A model generated the notes under the pieces. It was not told the origin of the DNA and ran no database searches. It worked only from the letters and a program-made list of their open reading frames with translations. 64,000 bases of DNA from positions 123,574 to 187,573 of the forward strand of contig CAWELN010000010.1 of NCBI GenBank assembly GCA_963809795.1. The letters are read 5' to 3'. Numbering within the stretch: position 1 is the first letter of the stretch; each line of letters begins with the position of its first letter. The position numbers and the translations under genes were made by a program. The stretch comes from DASUAS01 sp963809795. GTDB lineage: Bacteria > Actinomycetota > Acidimicrobiia > IMCC26256 > DASPTH01. Below, one piece after another: positions 17,577 to 28,430 of the stretch.

Positions 17577-17771
17577 TCAGCTCCCCGAGCTCGACAGCTT
17601 GCTGCCGGCGTCGTTGAACTTGCCGTTCACCTGGTCCTTGAGGAACACGACCGCAGCGATGACCGCAAGGGCGATGAGGGCGACGAGGAGGATGTACTCC
17701 ACCATCGACGCGCCACGCTCGTCCTTGGCGAACTTCGCCTCGAGCCACGTACGCAACACGAACAGGTTCAT
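17577..17771 (-). CDS. flp: Flp/Fap family type IVb pilin 3
   Basis: 64 residues: MNLFVLRTWLEAKFAKDERG, ASMVEYILLVALIALAVIAA, VVFLKDQVNGKFNDAGSKLS, ending SSSGS. First gene of the minus-strand pilin array. Its promoter must lie between 17771 and the divergent coaE at 17910. A longer frame upstream is open but has no ribosome site, and the MNLF start is shared by all three copies. Confidence 0.92.
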   Translation of the reverse strand: MNLFVLRTWLEAKFAKDERGASMVEYILLVALIALAVIAAVVFLKDQVNGKFNDAGSKLSSSGS

Positions 17772-17895
17772 GGAAGTGGACCCTCTCTGCTTCTGCACAC
17801 GCCCCGAACGGGACCGCGGACTGTGGTGTCCGTGCGTGGAGTTACGACACAGAGCGTGAAAATCTTGAGCACTGAGAGCGCGAATCCCGGCGCTG

Positions 17896-17901
17896 TAGCA
17901 T
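17896..17901 (+). promoter_or_regulatory. Candidate -10 element (TAGCAT) of coaE
   Basis: TAGCAT fits TANNNT and ends 8 nt before ATG 17910, so a leaderless transcript is likely. Same hexamer as before uvrB. Confidence 0.4.
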
Positions 17902-17909
17902 CGGTCACA

Positions 17910-18513
17910 ATGCTGCTGGTCGGGCTCACGGGTGGGATCGGCTCCGGCAAGTCGACCGTGTCCGAGCTGCTGCGGCAGAAGGGCGCGGTCATCGTCGACG
18001 CCGACGAGGTCGCGCGCGGCAGTGGTCGAGCCCGGCGAGCCCGCGCTCGCCGCGCTGGTGGAGCGGTTCGGGCCCGGGATCCTCGACGGCGACGGCCGTC
18101 TCGACCGGCCGGCGCTGGCCGCGATCGCCTTCGCCGACGACGACGGTCGCAAGGCCCTGGGCGACATCACCTGGCCCGCGATCGGCGAGGAGTTCGAGCG
18201 GCGCATCAAGGAGGCCCCGGACGACGCGGTCGTCGTGTGCGACGTTCCTCTCCTCGTGGAGAGCAAGAACGCCGCCACCCGGCCCTACGTGGCGGTCATC
18301 GTGGTGGAGGCGCCGGTGGGCCTGCGCCTGGACCGGCTCGAGACCCGGGGCGTGGCCCGCGACGATGCCGAGCGGCGGATGGCGGCCCAGGCGACCGACG
18401 ACGAGCGGCGGGAGGTGGCCACGCACGTCGTGGACAACGGGGGCGACCTGGAGTCATTGGCCCGCCAGGTCGAGGAGCTCTGGGACGACCTCCGCACCCG
18501 GACACCGGAATAA
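17910..18513 (+). CDS. coaE: Dephospho-CoA kinase (one frame break near 18020)
   Basis: About 200 residues when corrected: P-loop VGLTGGIGSGKSTVSELL, then DADEVAR, AVVEPGEPALAALVERFG, LDRPALAAIAF, VVVCDVPLLVE and the C-terminal RMAAQATDDERREVATHVVD. The last step of coenzyme A synthesis, ATP-dependent phosphorylation of the ribose 3'-OH. The frame changes within CGCGCGGCAGTGG; removing one G joins DADEVAR to AVVEPG, the normal family sequence. Total length is one base over a multiple of three. Position between the rpsA side and uvrB matches Mycobacterium. The upstream neighbour would be rpsA without the Tad insertion. Confidence 0.92.
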
Positions 18514-18530
18514 CCGTCGTACCGCGCCGT

Positions 18531-18536
18531 TAGCAT
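18531..18536 (+). promoter_or_regulatory. Candidate -10 element (TAGCAT) of uvrB
   Basis: TAGCAT ends 7 nt before ATG 18544. No LexA-type palindrome is visible here, in contrast to uvrA. Confidence 0.4.
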
Positions 18537-18543
18537 CGCGTTG

Positions 18544-20574
18544 ATGCCGGCACTCGAGCTCGTCACCGATCTGGCCCCCGCGGGCGATCAGCCCGAGGCG
18601 ATCACCGCGCTCGCCGAGGGCATCGAACGGGGCGACCGGTTCCAGACGCTGCTGGGCATCACCGGTTCCGGCAAGAGCTTCACCACCGCCGCGGTCATCG
18701 AGAAGGTGCAGCGGCCGACGCTGATCCTGGCCCCCAACAAGACCCTCGCCGCCCAGCTGGCGAGCGAGTTCCGGGAGCTGTTCCCGAAGAACCGGGTCGA
18801 GTACTTCGTGTCGTACTACGACTACTACCAGCCCGAGGCCTACCTGCCGTCGACCGACACCTACATCGAGAAGGACTCCTCGATCAACGACGAGATCGAC
18901 CGGTTGCGCCACTCGGCCACCAGCGCGCTCATGTCCCGGCGCGACGTGATCATCGTGGCGTCGGTGTCGGCGATCTACGGCCTCGGCGGTCCCGAGGAGT
19001 ACGCCCGCCAGTGCCTGATCCTCGACGTGGGGGAGGAGCGCGAGCAGCGCGCGATCCTCGCCCGGCTCGTCGAGCTGCAGTACGAGCGCAACGACTTCGA
19101 CTTCGCCCGGAACAAGTTCCGGGTGCGGGGCGACACCATCGAGGTGTTCCCCGCCTACGAGGAGCGCGGCGTCCGGATCTCGCTCTTCGGCGACGAGGTG
19201 GAGCGCATCGCGTCGGTCGACCCGCTCACCGGCGAGATCGTCGAGGAGCTCGAGCGGCTGGTGCTGTTCCCCGCCTCGCACTACGTCACGTCCGACGAGC
19301 ACATGAAGCGCGCCATCGACGGCATCGAGGTGGAGCTGGCGGAGCGTCTCGCCTGGTTCGAGGAGAAGGGCAAGCTCCTCGAGGCGCAGCGGCTGCGGAT
19401 GCGCACCACCTACGACCTCGAGATGCTGCGCGAGATCGGTGTGTGCTCCGGCATCGAGAACTACTCGCGCCACCTCGACGGTCGCTCCGCCGGCCAGATG
19501 CCCTACACGCTGCTCGACTACTTCCCCGACGACTTCCTCGTGGTGCTCGACGAGTCGCACCAGACCGTGCCGCAACTGCACGGTCAGTACGAGGGCGACA
19601 AGTCGCGCAAGGACACGTTGGTCGACCATGGCTTCCGGCTGCCCTCGGCGATGGACAACCGCCCGCTGCGGTTCCACGAGTTCATCGACAAGGTGAACCA
19701 GGTGGTGTTCCTGTCGGCCACGCCGAGCGACTACGAGATCGAGCACTCGACCCAGGTGGTCGAGCAGATCGTCCGCCCGACGGGACTCATCGATCCCGAG
19801 GTCGTGGTGAAGCCCACGAAGGGGCAGATCGACGACCTGGTGCACGAGATCAGGATCCGCGCCGACGAGGACCAGCGCGTGCTCGTCACCACGCTGACCA
19901 AGAAGATGGCGGAGGACCTCACCGAGTACCTGCTCGAGCTGGGCATGCGCGTGCGGTACCTGCACAGCGAGGTCGACACGCTCGAGCGGGTCGAGATCCT
20001 CCGGGGTCTCCGTCTCGGGGACTTCGACGTGCTCGTCGGCATCAACCTGCTGCGGGAGGGCCTCGACCTGCCCGAGGTGTCGCTGGTCGCGATCCTCGAC
20101 GCCGACAAGGAGGGCTTCCTCCGCTCCGAGACCGCGCTCATCCAGACCATCGGCCGGGCCGCCCGCAACGTCGACGGCCAGGTGATCATGTACGCCGACC
20201 AGATGACCGACTCGATGCGGCGGGCCATCTCGGAGACGAACCGCCGGCGCAAGAAGCAGCTCGAGTACAACGCCGAGCACGGCATCGACCCGCAGACGGT
20301 GCGCAAGAAGGTCACCGACATCCTCGAGATGCTGCGCGGCTCCGACGGCGACGCGCCGTCGGGTGGGCGCGGCCGGGGCCGGGGGAGAGGGCGTCAACCG
20401 CAGCGGTCGGCGGTGTTCGACCTCGCCGACGTGCCGCCCGACGACCTCGGTCGCCTCATCCAGACTCTGCAGGACGAGATGCACGACGCGGCGACGAACC
20501 TGCGCTTCGAGGAGGCCGCCCGCCTGCGCGACGAGATCACCGAGCTGAAGCGCGAGCTGCGCGCCGTCGTCTGA
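18544..20574 (+). CDS. uvrB: Excinuclease ABC subunit B
   Basis: 676 residues from ATG 18544 (a TTG one codon earlier is also possible). Walker A LLGITGSGKSFTTAAVIEKV; beta-hairpin YFVSYYDYYQPEAYLPSTDT, which inserts between DNA strands; DEAD-like box VVLDESHQTV; helicase motifs VFLSATPSDYE and QTIGRAARNVDGQVIMYADQ; and the C-terminal UVR motif (LRFEEAARLRDEITELKREL) that binds UvrC. An Arg/Gly-rich linker (SGGRGRGRGRGRQPQRS) joins helicase and UVR parts. UvrB verifies damage delivered by UvrA and recruits UvrC; both partner genes are in this window. Confidence 0.97.
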   Translation: MPALELVTDLAPAGDQPEAITALAEGIERGDRFQTLLGITGSGKSFTTAAVIEKVQRPTLILAPNKTLAAQLASEFRELFPKNRVEYFVSYYDYYQPEAYLPSTDTYIEKDSSINDEIDRLRHSATSALMSRRDVIIVASVSAIYGLGGPEEYARQCLILDVGEEREQRAILARLVELQYERNDFDFARNKFRVRGDTIEVFPAYEERGVRISLFGDEVERIASVDPLTGEIVEELERLVLFPASHYVTSDEHMKRAIDGIEVELAERLAWFEEKGKLLEAQRLRMRTTYDLEMLREIGVCSGIENYSRHLDGRSAGQMPYTLLDYFPDDFLVVLDESHQTVPQLHGQYEGDKSRKDTLVDHGFRLPSAMDNRPLRFHEFIDKVNQVVFLSATPSDYEIEHSTQVVEQIVRPTGLIDPEVVVKPTKGQIDDLVHEIRIRADEDQRVLVTTLTKKMAEDLTEYLLELGMRVRYLHSEVDTLERVEILRGLRLGDFDVLVGINLLREGLDLPEVSLVAILDADKEGFLRSETALIQTIGRAARNVDGQVIMYADQMTDSMRRAISETNRRRKKQLEYNAEHGIDPQTVRKKVTDILEMLRGSDGDAPSGGRGRGRGRGRQPQRSAVFDLADVPPDDLGRLIQTLQDEMHDAATNLRFEEAARLRDEITELKRELRAVV

Positions 20575-20582
20575 CCGGCGGC

Positions 20583-21578
20583 ATGACCGTCCACCTGGTC
20601 GACCAGCAGCAGGTCGCGGCGGCCGACGTCGACGAGTTCCTCGCGCTCGTGCACGAGCAGGGCGTCCCCTTGATGGAGGCGGCCGGCGCCAGCTTCGTGC
20701 GGTGCGAGGCCGCGCCCGACCTCGGCGACGACGTCGACGTGCTGACCGTGTGGTCGTTCCCCGACTTCGTCGAGTGGAACCGCATCCGGCGCAACTTGAT
20801 GTTCGACCCGCGGTACTTCCCGTACGCGGCCGAGCTCGCCCGGCGGCGCCACGGCGGCACCCGCCGGTTCTACGCCGGCGACGACGTCCTCGGCCCCGGG
20901 CCCGACGACCACGGCCCGGCGCTGCGCCGGTGGGAGATGTTCTCCCTCGCACCGGACGCGCCGGTCGCCGCGCGCGAGCGGTTGCGGCGGGCGATGCGCG
21001 ACTGCGCCCGGTTCATCCCCGGCATCACCCGGTGCGCGGTCGGTACCAACACCGCGGGCGGCCCGATCGAGCTGGTCTGGGAGACCACCTACGAGTCGGT
21101 CGGGGCGTACCGCAGCACCTACATGACGCACCCGTACCACGCCGCCCTGCTCGACCGGTTCCTGCTGCCCGACTGCCCCGAGCGCATCACCACCCACAAC
21201 ACCTTCGGCGCCGGACTCATCGGGTACGCGGTCGACCGCGAGCGGCCGCTCGGTCCGGTGGCGGTGCGTCGTCTCCTCCTGCTCGCGTTCGACGACGATG
21301 ACTCGGCCCGCCGCGCCGCCGCCGCGGTCGAGGCGGTCGACGACGGGTGGAGCGATTCGATCCTGGCCGCGAACACCATGTCCACACGGTGGTTCGATGG
21401 CGAGACGGATCTCGGCGGCACCCCAGAGTGGACCCACGTCTGGGACCAGTGCTTCCGCACCGTCGACGAGTACGAGGCGCACCGGCAGGGCGACAGCGAG
21501 GCCGCGCGCATCGAGGCCGCGCTGGCGGCGCGAGTGGCCGAGGTCGTCTACCTGCCTGAGGAGCTGCACCAGGGCTGA
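20583..21578 (+). CDS. Tandem A/B-barrel (Dabb/NIPSNAP-like) hypothetical protein
   Basis: 331 residues from ATG 20583, 8 nt after uvrB. It appears to contain ferredoxin-like/A-B-barrel repeats: LVDQQQVAAADVDEFLALVH, then VLTVWSFPDFVEWNRIRRNL, and a second unit around WEMFSLAPDAPVAARERLRR, GITRCAVGTNTAGG, WETTYESVGAYRSTYMTHPY, the last typical of Dabb domains (short helix then HPYH at the barrel rim). No signal peptide or membrane segment. I do not know a function; it may be read from the uvrB transcript. Confidence 0.55.
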   Translation: MTVHLVDQQQVAAADVDEFLALVHEQGVPLMEAAGASFVRCEAAPDLGDDVDVLTVWSFPDFVEWNRIRRNLMFDPRYFPYAAELARRRHGGTRRFYAGDDVLGPGPDDHGPALRRWEMFSLAPDAPVAARERLRRAMRDCARFIPGITRCAVGTNTAGGPIELVWETTYESVGAYRSTYMTHPYHAALLDRFLLPDCPERITTHNTFGAGLIGYAVDRERPLGPVAVRRLLLLAFDDDDSARRAAAAVEAVDDGWSDSILAANTMSTRWFDGETDLGGTPEWTHVWDQCFRTVDEYEAHRQGDSEAARIEAALAARVAEVVYLPEELHQG

Positions 21579-21631
21579 CGTCGCGAGGGCGCGCGGCTCA
21601 ATCGCGGTCACGGTGTGGTCGATGGCTCATC

Positions 21632-23323
21632 GTGGCCACCGTGGAACAGCTCGCGCGGACCGCGTCCCCGGGCGCGCTCGGGGAGAGCACCCGCGCTGAC
21701 GACGCTGCTCCCGGCGCGTCACAGGGACGGGCGAATCGGCGACGCCTGCCCACCCTTGCGATCGCACTGGTGGCTTTGAGCCCGTTCGCGGTGGGTGCCT
21801 TCTCGATCATCGAGCGCGGGTATCCCGCCGGGGCGCTGTTCGGCGACCGAGCCATTCTCGCCCTGACCGCACGCGACGCGTGGCGTGCGCCCGTGCTCCT
21901 CGGGGCGTACTCGCGCTTCTACTGGCACCATCCGGGGCCGCTCTACTTCTACGTCCTCAACCTGTTGAGCTCGCTCTTCGGCGGTCAGACCGTCGGACTC
22001 GTGCTCGGCGCGACCGCGATCAACGTGGCCGCGGCGGTCGGAATCCTGGCGCTCGCACACCGGCGCGGCGGCCGTCCTCTCCTGGTGTGGGCGTCGCTCC
22101 TCCTGACGGCGTACATGGTGGTGATCGAACCGATCCCGTTCGACATCTGGAACCCCAGCGTCACGCTGCTCCCCTTCGTGCTCGTGCTGCTGCTCGCCTG
22201 GTCGGTTGCGTGTCGGGACTGGTGGGCGGCACCGTGGTTGGCGCTGGTCGCGTCCTTCGCGGTGCAGACGCATGTGGGGCTCGTGCCGGGCGTCGTCATG
22301 GCGCTCGCCTTCGCCGTCTTCGTCAGCGTGTGGCGACAGCGCCGTGGCCAGGTACCGCTCCGCGCCGACGAACGACGAACGATTCGTCGCTCGGTCGCCG
22401 TGAGCATTGCGATCACCGTTGTCGTCTGGCTGCCACCGGTGATCCAGCAGCTCACGAGCCAGGAAGGAAATCTGACCTCGCTGGCCCGCTTCTTCACGCG
22501 ACCGGGAAGTCCCCACACGTTCTCCGAGGCGATCACCAACACGGCGCTCCAGGCGACGCTCATGGTGCGAGGGGTCTTCGACCCCATCTCGCTCCGTGCC
22601 GATGGTCACCAAGGTTTGGTCCTCGCGGTGGTGCTCACCGTGGGGGCGTTCGCGGTTGCCGTGGCGGCAGCGCGGAAGGCTCGAGCCACGGACGTGCTCC
22701 TCCTCTTGATCCTCGTTGCCGTCGAGCTCGCGGTCGGTATCTACGCGGTCACCCACGTCGTGGGCCCCATCCAGTTCTATCTGGTGCAGTGGATCTCGGC
22801 GGTCGGGTTCGTGTTGTGGCTCGCCGTCGGGAAGGCGACCATCGAGTTCGCCCGAGCGCGGTGGTCGGAGGCGTCGGGGTGGCGCACGCTGACGCGTGGC
22901 GCGGCGATCGTCCTGCTCGGAGTGCTGTGCTTCAGCACGGTCCGGGCCTTTCCGGGAGACGCCGGACTGGTGAACCAGGACCTCGACGTCCCCAACAACC
23001 GGGCGTTGTTCGGCTACGTGCCGACCGCGCAGCTGCTCGCGGCGACACGGAAGGGCCAAACCGTCGTGCTCCGAAACGACAGCGTGACGGCCTGGGAGGT
23101 CCTGGCCGCCGACGCCTTGCTGCTCGAGCAGCATGGCCGCCGGGTGCAGATCATCGAATCGCCGGTCACCCGGCTGCTGTTCGACGACGCACTGCTGGTC
23201 CGCACCGCGTCGGGATCCCAGATCCTGGCGTTCCGCGATCGACCCCGTCCGCACCTCACCGGTGGGGAGACCCTGGTTGCCGACCAGGGCAAGTGGAGCA
23301 TCGTGAACATCGATCCCAGCTGA
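21632..23323 (+). CDS. Polytopic membrane protein, GT-C-like, function unknown
   Basis: 563 residues from GTG 21632. A cytoplasmic Ala/Arg-rich tail of about 40 residues is followed by about twelve hydrophobic helices (PTLAIALVALSPFAVGAFSI first). The first loop has LFGDRAILALTARDAW and FYWHHPGPLYFYVLNLLS; a Gly-Asp before the helix and an HPGP/HPPL motif are common in GT-C transferases using lipid-linked sugars. A C-terminal soluble part starts at about residue 455 (NNRALFGYVPTAQLLAATRK). Forms a run with the next gene, 48 nt away. Substrate unknown. Confidence 0.6.
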   Translation: MATVEQLARTASPGALGESTRADDAAPGASQGRANRRRLPTLAIALVALSPFAVGAFSIIERGYPAGALFGDRAILALTARDAWRAPVLLGAYSRFYWHHPGPLYFYVLNLLSSLFGGQTVGLVLGATAINVAAAVGILALAHRRGGRPLLVWASLLLTAYMVVIEPIPFDIWNPSVTLLPFVLVLLLAWSVACRDWWAAPWLALVASFAVQTHVGLVPGVVMALAFAVFVSVWRQRRGQVPLRADERRTIRRSVAVSIAITVVVWLPPVIQQLTSQEGNLTSLARFFTRPGSPHTFSEAITNTALQATLMVRGVFDPISLRADGHQGLVLAVVLTVGAFAVAVAAARKARATDVLLLLILVAVELAVGIYAVTHVVGPIQFYLVQWISAVGFVLWLAVGKATIEFARARWSEASGWRTLTRGAAIVLLGVLCFSTVRAFPGDAGLVNQDLDVPNNRALFGYVPTAQLLAATRKGQTVVLRNDSVTAWEVLAADALLLEQHGRRVQIIESPVTRLLFDDALLVRTASGSQILAFRDRPRPHLTGGETLVADQGKWSIVNIDPS

Positions 23324-23371
23324 GCCGGCGCGGAACCCGCTCAAGCGCCTGAGCGGCGCCGTCGTTGAAAC

Positions 23372-24790
23372 ATGGTGAGCGCCGTGGAGGTTGACGTACG
23401 TCCTTCGCGGTCCGCTCCCGAGCTCGGTCCCCGGCCTTCGTCGGCGCCGGCCGGCGTCCTCACCGGTCTCGTCGTCTTCGGCGTCGCGCTGCGGGTCGTA
23501 TGGATCTCGCGGAATGGGCCGTCGTTCGACGAGTCGTTCACCGCGATGGCGGGCCGTCGATCGGTGGGCAGCCTCCTCGACTTCCTGCGGACGAGTGATT
23601 CGCATCCGCCTCTCGACTACCTCCTCCGCCTTCCGCTCGCTCGGGCGGGCGCCGATGCCTTCCTCCTGCGAACGCCGTCGCTCGTCTTCAGCGTGTCGGC
23701 GCTCGCACTCTTCGCATGGTGGATGCGGTCGCGCGGGGTGGCCGGCATCGTCGCGGTCGCGGTCATGGCCGTGAGCCCGTTCCAGATCATGTACGGAGGC
23801 GAGGCGCGCATGTACGCGCTCCTCGAGCTGCTCGGTGTCGCGGCGGCGATCGTCGCCGAAGCGTGGATCCGGGAGCCGCGGCGCTGGCACGCCACGGCGG
23901 CAGGCGGTCTCGTGTTGATCGCCACCCTCGACCACGTCTCCGGCTTCCTCCTGGCCGCCGGTCTTGTCGCCGTGGCGGGGTTGCGGCATGACCGCGTCGC
24001 CTGGCGGTGGCGACTCGCCATCGCCGGCGCGGTGGTCGTGTGGGCGATGGTCTGGGGTAGCTCCTTCCTGGTGCAGGCCTCCACGACTCACGCGTCGTGG
24101 ATCGACGCGACCACCTGGCACTCGGTCGCTCAGGCTGTCTCCGCACAGGTCACCAACCAGCAGGGAGTGGCGTTCATCGTTCTCGCCGTGATCGCCATCG
24201 GTCTGGTCGTGATCGCCACGACCGACCGGGTGCTCGCCCGCGTCGTGGCGTGCTGTGGGATCCTGCCCTTCGCCGCGGCGGCGGTGATCGGGGTCTTCCT
24301 CCCGTTCTTCCTCGACCGCACGGTCACGGTCGCGGCGTGGGCACCTTGCCTCGCGGTCGGGATGGCGGTCGACCGCGTGTGTCGTCGCTCGCGGATCATG
24401 GGGGTGGCTGCGGCCCTCCTCGTCGCCGCGCTCGTCGTACCGGCCACCGCGGTGTTCTTGGATCGGCACTGGGAATTTGACGCGTCGGTCGAGCATCTCT
24501 CCGCTGTGGCCCGCCCTGGCGACCTCGCCGTGACCATGCCCGCCTGGTACGGACCGCTGGTCGACTGGCGGGTCGGCGTGCGCAGGTTCGGGGAGGCCCG
24601 GCCGACGCGGATCGACGTGCTTCCCCACGCGCACGCGATCCGCCTCGGCCGCGGGGCCGGGAGCGGCCGTGCATGGGTCCTCTCCTTCGCGAGCGACCGC
24701 CAGGCGTTTCCGGGGTTGGCACGCTGCGCGCCCGACTGGACCGACGGCGTGACCGTCGTCAGCTGCCTCCGGATCCCGTCCGATCGCTGA
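23372..24790 (+). CDS. GT-C family (PMT/ArnT-like) glycosyltransferase
   Basis: 472 residues. After a short tail comes the first helix (GVLTGLVVFGVALRVVWISR), then the first loop GPSFDESFTAMAGRRSVGSL, whose Asp-Glu matches the catalytic acidic pair of PMT/GT39 enzymes, and SDSHPPLDYLLRLPLARAGA, the H-P-P-L motif of ArnT-like proteins. About ten more helices and a short soluble C-terminus follow. The likely reaction is transfer of a sugar from a polyprenyl-phosphate carrier to a lipid, glycan or protein on the outer face of the membrane. Ends 45 nt before uvrA. Confidence 0.7.
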   Translation: MVSAVEVDVRPSRSAPELGPRPSSAPAGVLTGLVVFGVALRVVWISRNGPSFDESFTAMAGRRSVGSLLDFLRTSDSHPPLDYLLRLPLARAGADAFLLRTPSLVFSVSALALFAWWMRSRGVAGIVAVAVMAVSPFQIMYGGEARMYALLELLGVAAAIVAEAWIREPRRWHATAAGGLVLIATLDHVSGFLLAAGLVAVAGLRHDRVAWRWRLAIAGAVVVWAMVWGSSFLVQASTTHASWIDATTWHSVAQAVSAQVTNQQGVAFIVLAVIAIGLVVIATTDRVLARVVACCGILPFAAAAVIGVFLPFFLDRTVTVAAWAPCLAVGMAVDRVCRRSRIMGVAAALLVAALVVPATAVFLDRHWEFDASVEHLSAVARPGDLAVTMPAWYGPLVDWRVGVRRFGEARPTRIDVLPHAHAIRLGRGAGSGRAWVLSFASDRQAFPGLARCAPDWTDGVTVVSCLRIPSDR

Positions 24791-24804
24791 CGAACATTCG
24801 TTCG
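24791..24804 (+). promoter_or_regulatory. LexA (SOS) box upstream of uvrA
   Basis: CGAAC-ATTC-GTTCG, a perfect palindrome followed by A, matches the Gram-positive/actinobacterial SOS box (CGAAC N4 GTTCG). It lies 18 nt upstream of the -10 hexamer TACTAT, covering the -35 region, so bound LexA would block the promoter. It overlaps the end of the upstream gene by none of its bases. Confidence 0.8.
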
Positions 24805-24822
24805 ATTCCGCCGGCCGACGGG

Positions 24823-24828
24823 TACTAT
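24823..24828 (+). promoter_or_regulatory. -10 element (TACTAT) of uvrA
   Basis: TACTAT ends 7 nt before GTG 24836 and lies 18 nt after the LexA palindrome. Suggests a leaderless, DNA-damage-inducible transcript. Confidence 0.55.
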
Positions 24829-24835
24829 TGGGCGA

Positions 24836-27697
<2,862 letters not shown>

Positions 27698-27707
27698 CGC
27701 CCGGTCG

Positions 27708-28430
27708 ATGACCGACCCCTCGCTCTGGGAGCGTGGTGCCCGCTGGTGGCAGGAGGAGTTCACCGACGGTGCCGATCCCGAATACGAGGAGCAGATCCTC
27801 CCGCTGGTCGAACGCCACCTCGAAGGTGCGCGGCGTGTGCTCGACGTGGGCTGTGGCGAGGGTCAGGTGGCGCGGCGCGCCACTGCCATGGGCGTCGACG
27901 CCGTCGGTGTCGACCCGACGTGGAACCAGATCACCGAGGCCCGCCGTCGTGCCGGCGGCGTGGCGTACGCGAGCGCGACGGCTGACGCCCTCCCCATCGC
28001 CGACGCCTCGTTCGACGCGGTCGTCATGTGCCTCGTCATCGAGCATCTCGATCCGTTCGAACCCGCGATCGAGGAGATGGCGCGGGTGTTGGCCCCGGGT
28101 GGGCGCTGCCTCCTCCTGTTGAACCACCCGCTCCTCCAGGCGCCGGGAAGCGGTTGGATCGACGACCACATCCTCGAGGAGCAGTACTGGCGGGTGGGCG
28201 CCTACCTCCGCGACGACTCCAGCGTCGAGCAACTGGCGCCGGGGGTGAATTTGCCCTTCATGCACCGACCGCTGAGCCGATACGTACAGGTGATGGGTGC
28301 ATCGGGGCTCTTGATCGAGGACATGGACGAACCCGCGCCGCCCCCCGGCTTCCTGAGCGAAGCCTGGGAGTACCGCGAGGCGGTCACCATCCCCCGACTC
28401 ATGCTGATCCGCGCCCGTCGCGTCGAATGA
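27708..28430 (+). CDS. Class I SAM-dependent methyltransferase
   Basis: 240 residues from ATG 27708, 10 nt after uvrA. Motif I RVLDVGCGEGQVARRATAMG, AVGVDPTWNQITEARR, then ADALPIADASFDAVVMCLVI and VLAPGGRCLLLLNHPLLQAP: a ubiE/Methyltransf_11 type. The C-terminus lacks a second domain. Its stop overlaps the start of the next membrane protein (ATGA), so it belongs to the glycan operon rather than to uvrA; the acceptor may be a sugar or lipid. Confidence 0.8.
   Translation: MTDPSLWERGARWWQEEFTDGADPEYEEQILPLVERHLEGARRVLDVGCGEGQVARRATAMGVDAVGVDPTWNQITEARRRAGGVAYASATADALPIADASFDAVVMCLVIEHLDPFEPAIEEMARVLAPGGRCLLLLNHPLLQAPGSGWIDDHILEEQYWRVGAYLRDDSSVEQLAPGVNLPFMHRPLSRYVQVMGASGLLIEDMDEPAPPPGFLSEAWEYREAVTIPRLMLIRARRVE

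Noticed and set aside
19011..20582. Long frame (to 21578) overlapping uvrB
   Set aside because: Only the part from ATG 20583 has protein-like sequence; the rest is Arg/Ala-rich shadow of uvrB.
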